Assembly: GCF_001439605.1 (NCBI RefSeq)
Contig: NZ_LMBX01000007.1
Location: 1 to 64,000 of the forward strand
Length of the DNA: 64,000 nt
From: Cytobacillus praedii
GTDB lineage: Bacteria > Bacillota > Bacilli > Bacillales > Cytobacillaceae
Reading direction: 5' to 3'
The translations under genes were made by a program, and so were the position numbers. Shown here piece by piece: positions 13,948 through 23,144 of the stretch (positions within the stretch are counted from its first letter, which is position 1; every line of letters begins with the position of its first letter). The notes below the pieces were generated by a model. The model had not been told where the DNA came from, did not search any database, and saw only the letters and a program-made list of their open reading frames with translations.

Positions 13948-15660
13948 TTAGCCCTGCCTTAATGAAAGAATAATCTCCTCATCTGGTGTCACATAGACAG
14001 TCTGCTGGTTCTCATAAATCACAAATCCTGGTTTGGCTCCGCTAGGCTTTTTTACATGCCGAACCTGTGTGAAGTCTACTGGAACTGAGCTGGAGCTGCG
14101 TGCCTTACTATAATAGGCTGCTAAATTGGCCGCTTCTAATATTGTTGATTCTGCAGGCTCTTTACTACGGATCACTACATGTGAGCCTGGAATATCTTTC
14201 GTATGCAGCCAAATCTCGTCTCTTGCAGCTAGTTTATTTGTTAAGTAATCATTCTGTTTATTATTTTTCCCGACAAAAATTTCCGTTCCATCAGAAGAGA
14301 TGTACCGGTCAAGAAGCGGCTTTATGCTTTGGTTTTTCTTGTTTTTCTTTTTTTGCCTATCCCTTATATAACCACCCTCAATTAATTCCTCGCGTATTTC
14401 TTCAATATCCTTCGGTGAGGCTGATTCCACTTGCTGCAGCAAGGCTTCGAAATAAGCAAACTCCGCTTTTGTCATTTCAATCTGCTCTTTTACAATCGTA
14501 ATTGCATTCTTCGCCTTCTGATATTTTGTAAAATATTTCTGTGCATTTTCAGAAGGGGATTTTTGCGGGTCGAGCGGAATGGTCACCATGGCCCCGTTTT
14601 CGTCATAATAATTGCTGACTTCTATTGTTTTCATTCCTTTTTTTATCGCATAAATATTAGCTGTAATAAGTTCACCGTACAGCTGGTGCTGATCCGCGTT
14701 TTCTGCTTCTTTCAATGTCGCTAGCAGTTTTTCTATCTTCTTTTCATTTTTATCTTTTTCATTGTGAATAAAACGCTCTAAGTCATTTGCATGCTGCTTG
14801 ACACGATCACGTTCTGCCTTGCCAAAATAAAAACGGTCAAGCATGTCACTAAGTGAATGGAACTTTTTGGGCTCACCTTGTAGATGCTCCAAGGGAAAAA
14901 GATAAAAGCTTTCTTTTTGACCGCCACTTATAATTGCTGGTGAGATTTGGTGATTCTTCAGTATTTGAATATAGTGTAAAAATGTTTTCGGAATAGTGGT
15001 CCTGTTAGCTAACCCTGCTTGGAAGAGAACCTCTCTTGCAACCAAGGGCGATAGTCCGGCAAATGCACCAACAAGCTGTTTATCTAGCTTTCCGCTATTA
15101 AAATCAATCTGTCGCAAGATATCGTCCTCGTTTGCTTCAAATGGATTCATCTTATCCTGCTGAGGCGGCAAAACATATTCCTGCCCAGGTAATATTGCCC
15201 TGTGACTGTTCACTGCAAATGAGACATGTTTAATGCTGTCTAAAATAATGTTTCTTGTTTTATCGACTAAAGTAATGTTGCTGTGTCTGCCCATTATTTC
15301 GACAATCAGCTGCTTGTAAGAAGTATCACCAATTTCATTTCTGCCTTTAACTTCGAAAATAATAATTCGATCCAAGCCAATTTGGCGTATTTCCTCTAGG
15401 AAAAATCCTTCAAGATGCTTTCTTAACAGCATGCAAAACATTGGCGGCTCTGATGGGTTATCATGAGTTTCGTTTGTTAGCTGCACCCTTGCGTAGCTAG
15501 GATGAGCGGAAAGCAGCAGCTTATGATTTTTTCCGTTTGCTCTTACTACTAAGATAATTTCATTTTTATAAGGCTGATGGATTTTATTAATTCTTCCCCC
15601 TTTTAACTCATTGGTAAGCTCTTCAGTCATAGCTCTCGTAAATAAACCGTCGAATGACAT
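13948..15660 (-). CDS. rqcH: Rqc2 homologue RqcH (NFACT family; formerly FbpA/YloA)
   Basis: RqcH binds stalled 50S subunits and adds an alanine tail to the stuck nascent chain, marking it for degradation. The N-terminal NFACT domain starts [16 protein letters not shown] long coiled-coil region follows (about residues 285-430), and the C-terminal NFACT-R domain holds [16 protein letters not shown]. The start at 15660 is preferred because AAAGGA lies 8 bases upstream and the product begins MSFDG; the ATG at 15669 overlaps the SD. Length 570 residues. It is transcribed alone, against the flanking operons. An older idea links this family to fibronectin binding; that is not needed here. Confidence 0.93.
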   Translation of the reverse strand: MSFDGLFTRAMTEELTNELKGGRINKIHQPYKNEIILVVRANGKNHKLLLSAHPSYARVQLTNETHDNPSEPPMFCMLLRKHLEGFFLEEIRQIGLDRIIIFEVKGRNEIGDTSYKQLIVEIMGRHSNITLVDKTRNIILDSIKHVSFAVNSHRAILPGQEYVLPPQQDKMNPFEANEDDILRQIDFNSGKLDKQLVGAFAGLSPLVAREVLFQAGLANRTTIPKTFLHYIQILKNHQISPAIISGGQKESFYLFPLEHLQGEPKKFHSLSDMLDRFYFGKAERDRVKQHANDLERFIHNEKDKNEKKIEKLLATLKEAENADQHQLYGELITANIYAIKKGMKTIEVSNYYDENGAMVTIPLDPQKSPSENAQKYFTKYQKAKNAITIVKEQIEMTKAEFAYFEALLQQVESASPKDIEEIREELIEGGYIRDRQKKKNKKNQSIKPLLDRYISSDGTEIFVGKNNKQNDYLTNKLAARDEIWLHTKDIPGSHVVIRSKEPAESTILEAANLAAYYSKARSSSSVPVDFTQVRHVKKPSGAKPGFVIYENQQTVYVTPDEEIILSLRQG

Positions 15661-15741
15661 ATGTAACATCCTTTTCTATATAAGTTGTATTGGCATTTTA
15701 TTATAGGGGTTTTTTGTATAAAAGAGTCGTCGTTAATCTTA

Positions 15742-16195
15742 ATTGATTCCTTGAATTTCGCATTTAGTGCATAGAGGGAACCAATACTCATTATTGGCTC
15801 CTCGATTTTCACATTTGGTGAAAGAAGGAAACTAATACCTTTTATTGATTCCACGAAAATTGCATCTTGTGAATAAAAGGGAAGCCATCCCCACTATTGA
15901 TTCCAAGAAAATTGCATGTAGTTCATAAAAGGGAAGCAATCGCCTCAATTGATTCCACAAAAGTTGGATTTTGTGAATAAAAGGGAAGCCATCCCCACTA
16001 TTGATTCCACAAAAGTTGGATTTGGTGCATAAATAGGGAAGCAATCCCCTCTTTTACCTCCTCAAATATTGCATTTAGTTCATTTTAGGGAATCAATGAA
16101 CTCTATTGAGTCCACAAATCTCACTTTTCATGCATATTAAGTAGTCATTAGCACCTATTGATTCCCCATTCTTAGATTCACTCACATTTTTATCA
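15742..16195. repeat. Tandem array of about 8.5 diverged 52-bp units
   Basis: Units begin near 15742, 15793, 15844, 15896, 15948, 16000, 16053, 16105 and 16157, so the spacing is 51-53 bases. Each starts with a form of ATTGATTCC and holds GGGAAgCAAT about 30 bases later, the inverse complement of the start, so every unit can form a small stem. The middle units are most alike. Reading frames that cross it are accidental, since 52 is not a multiple of three. Together with the following repeat it fills the 820-base gap between rqcH and the calcium ATPase gene. Confidence 0.85.
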
Positions 16196-16230
16196 GTCAA
16201 TTCAATCAATTAAAAACCAATGACATGTGG

Positions 16231-16402
16231 TTTTATGCTTGTCATGACTAGCAAAGCGGATGCCGCTTTTAATCAATCTAGCTGCGGCTCCAAGCCCCCT
16301 CGAGGTCATAAGCCAATCTGGCTAGAAAATTAAAGGACAAACCTTCCACTCACCTTGACTTATGCTTGTCGGGGCTGATTAAGCGGGATTCCGCATTTAA
16401 TA
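16231..16402 (-). repeat. Bacillus-type dispersed intergenic repeat, family B (one full, one partial copy)
   Basis: The segment 16277-16402 reads, on the minus strand, like 52267-52403: CATAAG, a variable hairpin, GGCT, CCTCGAGG-like and AGC blocks occur in the same order. A partial second copy lies at 16231-16272 (TTATGCTTGTC, then GCGGATGCCGC). I recall similar sequences between genes of many Bacillaceae. No coding capacity is visible. Confidence 0.7.
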
Positions 16403-16484
16403 ATATCATAGCATTTTTTCGGACAAGGCTGAATAAGCTTTCTTTAGATGATAAGTATGGCTTGGAGGAGGAAGTGATGTCTGA

Positions 16485-19163
16485 ATGAAATTCCATGAAA
16501 TGAACGAAACAGAGGTTGAGCAGGCATTGAATACGGATTCAACATCTGGCTTAACTGAAGATGATGTAAAAAAACGCAGAAATCAATTTGGGAAGAATGA
16601 ATTAGAAGAGGGGGAAAAGCAATCAGCCTTACTCTTGTTCTTTAGCCAATTTAAAGATTTCATGGTCCTTGTTTTACTTGCGGCAACACTTATTTCAGGA
16701 CTGCTAGGTGAATACATTGATGCAGTTGCAATTATTGCCATTGTTATCATTAATGGGCTGCTTGGGTTTTTTCAAGAAAGAAAGGCGGAAAGATCACTGC
16801 AAGCATTAAAGGAGCTATCTGCTCCGCAAGTAAGTGTATTAAGAGATGGCGAGTGGATAAAGATTCCATCAAAAGATGTTGTAGTTGGAGATCTGCTTAA
16901 ATTTTCGAGTGGAGATCGGGTAGGAGCAGATGTTAGAATCATCGAATCGAATAGTTTGGAAGTAGAAGAATCTGCTTTAACTGGTGAATCATTGCCAGTT
17001 GGGAAAACTACGGGTGCGATCAAAAAAGCCAATATTGGGATTGGCGATATGGAAAATATGGCTTTTATGAGCACATTAGTTACTCGCGGAAGCGGGATGG
17101 GAATCGTTGTTGCAACAGGGATGAAAACTGCAATGGGACAAATTGCCGATTTACTGCAAAATGCGGAGACAATGACAACACCTTTACAGAGAAGACTGGA
17201 ACAGCTAGGGAAAATCCTCATTACTGTTGCATTAATTCTTACTGTGCTTGTCGTAGTAGCGGGTGTCATCCAAGGGCATGATCTTTATACAATGTTCCTT
17301 GCGGGTGTCTCGTTAGCAGTAGCTGCTATACCAGAAGGCTTGCCAGCTATTGTAACAGTAGCCCTTTCGCTTGGTGTCCAGCGAATGATTAAGAAAAAAG
17401 CAATTGTTCGAAAACTGCCTGCAGTGGAAACACTAGGCTGTGCCTCTGTTATTTGTTCTGATAAAACAGGAACGATGACTCAAAACAAGATGACGGTAAC
17501 CCATCTATGGAGCGGGGGGAATCAATGGCTTGTAGATGGGGTTGGCTATGAGCCTCAAGGGCACTTTTATAGAAATGACAATCAGGTGGAACCGAAGGAA
17601 GATAAGGCTCTTAAGCAAATGCTTATGTTTGGTATGCTATGCAATCATGCGGAAGTAAAACGAAAAGAGAATGAATTTGTGATTGATGGGGATCCAACAG
17701 AAGGGGCATTGCTTGTAGCGGCAATGAAGGCAGGTTATAACCGTGAAACTTTGCTAAACCAGTTTCAAATTGTAAAGGAATTCCCATTTGATTCTGAAAG
17801 AAAAATGATGAGCATCGTTGTTAAAGATCAGCAAGGCAAGCAATTTATAGTTACAAAGGGAGCACCAGATGTGTTAGTTGGTGTTTGTGAGTCGATTCTT
17901 TGGGATGGAAAACGAAAATTCTTAAATCGAGAAGTTACAGGACATATCCAAAAGGCCATTGAAGGCCTAGCTTCTCAAGCGTTAAGAACCATCGCAATCG
18001 GAGTAAAAGAACTTTCTCCCAACACAATCATTCTGGATGAAAAAGAAGCGGAGAAGGGATTAACCTTTATTGGTCTTCAAGGGATGATTGACCCGCCAAG
18101 ACCAGAGGTGAAGGATGCGGTTAAAGAGTGTAAAGAAGCGGGAATTAAAACAGTTATGATTACTGGTGATCATGTGATTACTGCTAAAGCGATTGCAAAA
18201 CAGCTTGGGATTCTAACAAATAAATCGAAGGTTCTTGATGGGAAAGCACTTTCTGAAATGAATGTAGATGAGCTTGAAGAGGTTGTCGATGATGTATCTG
18301 TTTTTGCACGTGTCTCTCCGGAGCATAAACTAAAAATTGTGAAAGCGCTGCAGAATAAAGGACATATAGTTGCGATGACTGGTGATGGGGTCAATGATGC
18401 GCCAGCAATAAAAGCTGCGGATATAGGAGTGGCAATGGGGATAACAGGTACAGATGTGGCTAAGGAAGCATCTGCACTTGTACTATTAGATGATAATTTT
18501 GCAACGATTAAAGCGGCAATCAAAGAAGGCAGAAACATATATGAAAATATTCGGAAGTTCATTCGATATTTGCTCGCATCCAATGTAGGGGAGATTTTGG
18601 TTATGCTGTTTGCAATGATATTAGGACTTCCGCTCCCATTAGTTCCTATTCAAATTCTATGGGTGAACCTTGTGACCGATGGACTTCCTGCTATGGCATT
18701 AGGTCTTGATCAGCCTGAGGATGATGTGATGAAACGGAAGCCGAGAAACCCAAGGGAAGGCGTTTTTGCTAGAGGACTTGGGTGGAAGGTTGTTTCAAGA
18801 GGGTTTTTAATTGGAATAGCGACATTGCTAGCGTTTATATTCGCCTATCACGCTAATCCAAATGACTTGCCATATGCGCAAACCATTGCTTTTGCAACCC
18901 TAGTACTAGCACAGCTGATTCATGTATTTGATTGCCGAAGCGAAAAATCAGTATTTGCAAGGAATCCATTTGGAAACAAGTATTTAGTTTGGGCGGTTAT
19001 ATCTTCCTTGTTATTGCTGTTTGTTGTCATTTATTATCCGCCATTACAGCCAATTTTCCATACTGTGCCAATTGAAATGAAAGATTGGCTAATGATTACT
19101 GGACTTGCTGCGGTTCCAACATTTTTACTTGCAGGATCATTTTTGCTGACAAAAAGAAAATAA
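16485..19163 (+). CDS. yloB: P-type calcium-transporting ATPase (SERCA-like, YloB)
   Basis: The protein pumps Ca2+ across the cell membrane using ATP. It has an N-terminal cation ATPase domain, TM1-2 near residues 55-95, the actuator TGESLPV loop, TM3-4 with AAIPEGLPA (Ca2+ site), the phosphorylation motif [10 protein letters not shown] with Asp near 326, the hinge [18 protein letters not shown], and six C-terminal membrane segments. Length 892 residues. GGAGGAGG is 13 bases before this ATG, but only 5 before an ATG at 16477 that opens a three-codon reading frame whose stop overlaps the yloB start (ATGA). Homologues begin MKFHEM, which supports 16485. Confidence 0.95.
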   Translation: MKFHEMNETEVEQALNTDSTSGLTEDDVKKRRNQFGKNELEEGEKQSALLLFFSQFKDFMVLVLLAATLISGLLGEYIDAVAIIAIVIINGLLGFFQERKAERSLQALKELSAPQVSVLRDGEWIKIPSKDVVVGDLLKFSSGDRVGADVRIIESNSLEVEESALTGESLPVGKTTGAIKKANIGIGDMENMAFMSTLVTRGSGMGIVVATGMKTAMGQIADLLQNAETMTTPLQRRLEQLGKILITVALILTVLVVVAGVIQGHDLYTMFLAGVSLAVAAIPEGLPAIVTVALSLGVQRMIKKKAIVRKLPAVETLGCASVICSDKTGTMTQNKMTVTHLWSGGNQWLVDGVGYEPQGHFYRNDNQVEPKEDKALKQMLMFGMLCNHAEVKRKENEFVIDGDPTEGALLVAAMKAGYNRETLLNQFQIVKEFPFDSERKMMSIVVKDQQGKQFIVTKGAPDVLVGVCESILWDGKRKFLNREVTGHIQKAIEGLASQALRTIAIGVKELSPNTIILDEKEAEKGLTFIGLQGMIDPPRPEVKDAVKECKEAGIKTVMITGDHVITAKAIAKQLGILTNKSKVLDGKALSEMNVDELEEVVDDVSVFARVSPEHKLKIVKALQNKGHIVAMTGDGVNDAPAIKAADIGVAMGITGTDVAKEASALVLLDDNFATIKAAIKEGRNIYENIRKFIRYLLASNVGEILVMLFAMILGLPLPLVPIQILWVNLVTDGLPAMALGLDQPEDDVMKRKPRNPREGVFARGLGWKVVSRGFLIGIATLLAFIFAYHANPNDLPYAQTIAFATLVLAQLIHVFDCRSEKSVFARNPFGNKYLVWAVISSLLLLFVVIYYPPLQPIFHTVPIEMKDWLMITGLAAVPTFLLAGSFLLTKRK

Positions 19164-19183
19164 ATTATGTTATAATGAATAAG

Positions 19184-19212
19184 GTAGTAGAGATTTTCTC
19201 TACTACTTTTTT
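19184..19212 (+). terminator. Terminator after yloB
   Basis: GTAGTAGAGA and TCTCTACTAC pair with a three-base loop and are followed by TTTTTT. A TATAAT at 19171-19176 just upstream is probably chance. Confidence 0.85.
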
Positions 19213-19283
19213 CTGTGTAGCCGGATGGCCTTAACAAAAAGTTTGCTGATGCTATTTATTTTGCATACAATTTCCTTCATTTA

Positions 19284-19292
19284 TGATAAAAT
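19284..19292 (+). promoter_or_regulatory. Possible extended -10 promoter of the yloC operon
   Basis: TGATAAAAT fits TGn plus TAAAAT. TTGCAT at 19261 is a possible -35 but with a long spacing of 20. If it is used, the yloC mRNA has a leader of about 270 bases. Confidence 0.4.
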
Positions 19293-19327
19293 ACGAACTA
19301 ATTGCTTGTAGTAATTACATAAAGAGA

Positions 19328-19529
19328 AACTTCCATCATTGTGGATTTCCCGACACAAAGGACGTGCAAGTGCCGACGTTATCACAGGATGTAGCGTTCT
19401 TGGTCGGCTTTTATCCTCCAATGAGGGGAAGTTAAACCAATCGGACATTTACGGGCAGATGATCCCTTGCTTAGGCTTCTGCGTAACTAGGTCTTCCTTA
19501 AAGTGGGGGGTTACTGCCCGTTAATCTGC
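19328..19529 (+). ncRNA. Candidate structured leader RNA ahead of yloC
   Basis: AACTTCC-A-TCATTG (19328-19341) pairs with CAATGA-GG-GGAAGTT (19419-19433), closing a roughly 105-base domain. Inside it GCCGA at 19372 pairs with TCGGC at 19404, and CGTTA with TAGCG nested within. A second domain pairs ACGGGCAG (19451-19458) with CTGCCCGT (19514-19521). An alternative pairing GCAGAT (19455-19460) with ATCTGC (19524-19529) would compete with it. I do not recognise a known riboswitch class. No coding frame here is convincing. Confidence 0.45.
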
Positions 19530-19568
19530 GATAAAAATGGCATTCCTATAAGACAGGATGTGTTACAT

Positions 19569-20441
19569 ATGGTCGTTAGTATGACAGGTTTTGGCAGAAG
19601 CAAAAAGAGTTTGAATCAATTTTCTGCACTCGTTGAAATAAAGTCGGTAAACCACCGATTTTCTGAGTATCAAATCAGAATGCCGAGACAGCTTTTTCAT
19701 TTGGAAGACAAAATAAAGAAAAAGCTGGGTGAGTCTATTCATCGAGGCAGAATTGAAGTATATGTAACAGTAGAAGGTGATCAGCTAGCAACCCGTCAAG
19801 TACAGGTTGATTGGACTTTATTAGACGAGTATTACCAATACATAACAAAAATTAAAGATCGATTTGCTATTGATCAGGGACTTACAGTTCATGACTTTAT
19901 ACGGGATGAACTCATTTCTATTGAGGAAAAAGATGCTGGAAATGAGGAAATAGAAAGAGTTGTGCTGGCTGCTATTGAAGAAGCGAGTGAACATTTACTG
20001 CATATGCGAAAATTGGAAGGTACGGAGCTAGAAAAAGATTTAAAGCTTTATCTTAATGAAGTTGCTGAACGAATCAATCACTTAAAAGAGTTAGCTCCTA
20101 AGGTTGTGCAACAATATCAAGAGCGGCTAACAAAACGAATGAGTTTATTTTTAGAGGGTCAGCTGGATGAAGCGAGAATCTTAACAGAGGTTGCATTGTT
20201 TGCCGATAAGGCAGATATTAGCGAAGAGCTTACAAGGCTATTAAGCCATTTGAATCAATTCGAATCCACCCTTCAAGTGAATGAACGCGTAGGCAGAAAA
20301 TTAGATTTCTTAATTCAAGAAATGAACAGGGAAGTAAATACGATCGGTTCGAAGGCCAATGATGCATCGATTGCTTCGGAGGTTGTTGAGCTAAAGAGCT
20401 GTCTCGAAAAAATGAAAGAACAAGTGCAAAATATTGAATAA
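19569..20441 (+). CDS. yloC: YicC-family endoribonuclease-like protein
   Basis: The YicC/YloC family is linked to RNA decay: the N-terminal YicC_N domain (MVVSMTGFGRS, VEIKSVNHRF) and the C-terminal DUF1732 domain (GRKLDFLIQEMNREVNTIGSKA) are both clear. Length 290 residues. The start at 19569 matches the family start MVVSMTGFGR; CAGGATG lies about 9 bases upstream. The ORF extends further upstream into the leader without family similarity. It opens a transcription unit with remA, gmk and rpoZ. Ribonuclease activity is known for relatives, not shown by this sequence. Confidence 0.88.
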   Translation: MVVSMTGFGRSKKSLNQFSALVEIKSVNHRFSEYQIRMPRQLFHLEDKIKKKLGESIHRGRIEVYVTVEGDQLATRQVQVDWTLLDEYYQYITKIKDRFAIDQGLTVHDFIRDELISIEEKDAGNEEIERVVLAAIEEASEHLLHMRKLEGTELEKDLKLYLNEVAERINHLKELAPKVVQQYQERLTKRMSLFLEGQLDEARILTEVALFADKADISEELTRLLSHLNQFESTLQVNERVGRKLDFLIQEMNREVNTIGSKANDASIASEVVELKSCLEKMKEQVQNIE

Positions 20442-20501
20442 GGTTTGTTTAGAAAAGGTTTTACGGGGTCAAAATATATAACTGATACTTGGAGGACGAA
20501 A

Positions 20502-20765
20502 ATGTCGATTAAATTAATAAACATCGGTTTTGGCAATATTGTTTCAGCTAACCGAATAATCTCAATAGTCAGCCCGGAATCAGCACCAATCAAAAGAATT
20601 ATACAAGATGCCCGTGACCGTGGTTCATTAATCGATGCAACATATGGCAGAAGAACAAGAGCGGTTATAGTGATGGATAGTGATCATGTCATCCTTTCAG
20701 CAGTTCAGCCTGAAACTGTTGCCCATCGCTTAAATGACCGAGATGAAATTATCGATGAAGGGTAG
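20502..20765 (+). CDS. remA: Biofilm and extracellular matrix regulator RemA
   Basis: RemA is a DNA-binding protein that activates matrix operons and osmoprotection genes in B. subtilis, forming rings that wrap DNA. The 87-residue product keeps the family core [20 protein letters not shown] and [27 protein letters not shown] precedes the ATG at 20502; the longer ORF start at 20445 lacks similarity. It sits between yloC and gmk as in B. subtilis. Confidence 0.93.
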   Translation: MSIKLINIGFGNIVSANRIISIVSPESAPIKRIIQDARDRGSLIDATYGRRTRAVIVMDSDHVILSAVQPETVAHRLNDRDEIIDEG

Positions 20766-20774
20766 GATGAATGA

Positions 20775-21389
<615 letters not shown>

Positions 21390-21611
21390 ATGCTTTATCC
21401 TTCTATTGATTCATTAATGACAAAAATTGATTCGAAATATTCACTTGTATCTGTAGCTGCAAAACGTGCTAGAAAAATGCAAGAAAATGCTAAGCCTCAG
21501 TTAGACAAATATGTTTCACATAAAAATGTAGGCAAGGCACTTGAGGAAATCAATGCAGATCAGCTTCATTATCGTCTTTCTGCTAAACTTAAGGACGAAT
21601 CTTACGAATAA
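21390..21611 (+). CDS. rpoZ: RNA polymerase omega subunit
   Basis: Omega assists folding and stability of the beta' subunit. The 73-residue product shows the family signature [24 protein letters not shown] and [17 protein letters not shown] lies inside the gmk end, about 10 bases before the ATG. A strong terminator follows, closing the yloC-remA-gmk-rpoZ unit. Confidence 0.94.
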   Translation: MLYPSIDSLMTKIDSKYSLVSVAAKRARKMQENAKPQLDKYVSHKNVGKALEEINADQLHYRLSAKLKDESYE

Positions 21612-21617
21612 CTGTCG

Positions 21618-21652
21618 AAAATAACAACCTCCTTTCAGGTTGTTATTTTTAT
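21618..21652 (+). terminator. Terminator after rpoZ
   Basis: AAAATAACAACCT and AGGTTGTTATTTTT pair with a six-base loop, followed by more T. Confidence 0.9.
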
Positions 21653-21717
21653 TTAGCAGGTCCTGGTGTTATTTTAATTTGTTGTTAGGGATAACTTAGT
21701 GACAAGCTGGTTACATT

Positions 21718-21835
21718 CGCCTATCAAACTTCAGGCTCCCTACTTACGATAAGGCGGCATTAATTCACTATCGTTGTTTGGGTTTCCTTTATCGAAAGAA
21801 CCGGCCCATCTGTGTTTGTTTGCAATGATCAATGC
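21718..21835. repeat. Dispersed intergenic repeat, family C, copy 1
   Basis: This aligns over its length with 34874-34990: CGCCTA, AAACTTCAG, CTCC, TATCG, then TTTCCTTTATCGAAAGAACC in both. It lies between rpoZ and coaBC. The rest of 21653-21935 shows no gene. Confidence 0.7.
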
Positions 21836-21935
21836 AATTCCACACATTTGCTCTTCGACATAAAACGTGAAAAAAAGCCATACTTCTTGCATAATAAAAG
21901 AGAGAAAATGATAGAAACAAAATGGGGGTTATAGA

Positions 21936-23144
21936 ATGCTGCACGGAAAAAGAATACTATTATGTGTAACAGGCGGTATTGCTGTATATAAGGCTGCCGC
22001 ATTAACTAGCAAGCTTACGCAGGCAGGTGCAGATGTGAAGGTCATTTTAAGTGAATCTGCCTGTGAATTTGTTACCCCGCTAACATTCCAGGCATTATCA
22101 AGAAATGATGTATATACTGATACATTTGATGAAAAGGACTCTAAGGTAATTGCTCATATTGATCTTGCAGATTGGGCTGATCTGATTTTAGTAGCACCAG
22201 CAACTGCCAATGTCATTGGAAAGCTTGCAAATGGTATAGCAGATAATATGATAACAACAACAATGCTTGCGGCAACTAAGCCAGTGTGGATTGCCCCAGC
22301 TATGAATGTTCATATGTATAATCACCCAGCTGTTCAGCAAAATATCGATACATTATTTCGGTTTGGGTATCGGTTTATTGAGCCTGGAGAAGGATATCTT
22401 GCATGCGGATATGTAGGGAAAGGCCGTCTTGAGGAACCGGAGAAAATTGTAGAGAATATCGAGATTTTTTTTCAGCCTAAGGATTTAAAGCTGATAGGCA
22501 AAAAGATCGTCATTACAGCTGGTCCTACCCGGGAAAAAATCGATCCAGTGAGATATATTACGAATCATTCATCAGGAAAAATGGGATACGCCATAGCTGA
22601 AGAGGCTGCCCGAACAGGTGCAAAGGTTGTTCTTATTTCTGGTCCTGTTAGCATACCAGCACCTGCAGGAGTAAACCTTATTCAAGTCGAGAGTGCTGAG
22701 GATATGTATCAAGCTGTTATGAAGGAATATAAGGATGCAAACATTGTCATTAAAACAGCAGCAGTGGCAGATTATCGTCCAAAAAACAGCTATGATCATA
22801 AGGTAAAGAAACAGGATGGGGACGAAAGCATGGAGCTTGAAAGAACAACGGACATTCTTTTGGAGTTGGGGAAGAATAAGAAAAAACAACTCCTCATTGG
22901 CTTTGCAGCTGAAACGAACCATGTTGCTGAATATGCTCAAAAAAAGCTATTAAAGAAAAATGCAGATATGATTGTAGCTAATAATGTGAAGACCGCAGGG
23001 GCTGGATTCGGTACGGATACGAACATTGTGACGCTATTCAAGCGAGATGGGACTGTAATAGAGCTGCCTCTACTATCGAAAAACGAAGTAGCTATTAGGA
23101 TCTTAAATGAAGCTTCGCAATTATTAGGGAATGAAATGAAATGA
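21936..23144 (+). CDS. coaBC: Bifunctional phosphopantothenoylcysteine synthetase/decarboxylase
   Basis: It performs two steps of coenzyme A synthesis: joining cysteine to 4'-phosphopantothenate (CoaB), then decarboxylation (CoaC). The N-terminal flavoprotein CoaC part runs to about residue 185 and carries GGIAVYKA, the catalytic-His region AHIDLADWADL, PAMNVHMYNHPAV and the substrate-flap Cys in GYLACGYVGKGRL. The C-terminal CoaB part begins ITAGPTREKIDPVRYITNHS. Length 402 residues. It heads the long coaBC-priA-def-fmt-rsmB-rlmN unit and overlaps priA by four bases. Confidence 0.96.
   Translation: MLHGKRILLCVTGGIAVYKAAALTSKLTQAGADVKVILSESACEFVTPLTFQALSRNDVYTDTFDEKDSKVIAHIDLADWADLILVAPATANVIGKLANGIADNMITTTMLAATKPVWIAPAMNVHMYNHPAVQQNIDTLFRFGYRFIEPGEGYLACGYVGKGRLEEPEKIVENIEIFFQPKDLKLIGKKIVITAGPTREKIDPVRYITNHSSGKMGYAIAEEAARTGAKVVLISGPVSIPAPAGVNLIQVESAEDMYQAVMKEYKDANIVIKTAAVADYRPKNSYDHKVKKQDGDESMELERTTDILLELGKNKKKQLLIGFAAETNHVAEYAQKKLLKKNADMIVANNVKTAGAGFGTDTNIVTLFKRDGTVIELPLLSKNEVAIRILNEASQLLGNEMK

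Noticed and set aside
15627-16044. Minus-strand ORFs of 70-75 codons across the tandem array, with repeated WNQ/INS-like pieces
   Set aside because: They arise from the 52-bp repeat, whose period shifts the frame at each unit; no SD and no family.
15742-16195. CRISPR array
   Set aside because: Units are contiguous with no unique spacers between conserved repeats, and no cas genes are present.
16772-17269. 165-codon minus-strand ORF opposite yloB
   Set aside because: Low-complexity Ser/Thr/Ile shadow of the ATPase gene.
19146-19176. Promoter (TGACA, TATAAT) just before the yloB terminator
   Set aside because: It would make only a transcript that ends at once; more likely chance in AT-rich DNA.
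19339-19524. 61-codon ORF in the yloC leader
   Set aside because: No SD or family likeness, and it crosses strong inverted repeats better explained as RNA structure.
19328-19529. T-box or a known riboswitch before yloC
   Set aside because: The T-box sequence AGGGTGGAACCGCG and hallmark cores of the riboswitch classes I know are absent.
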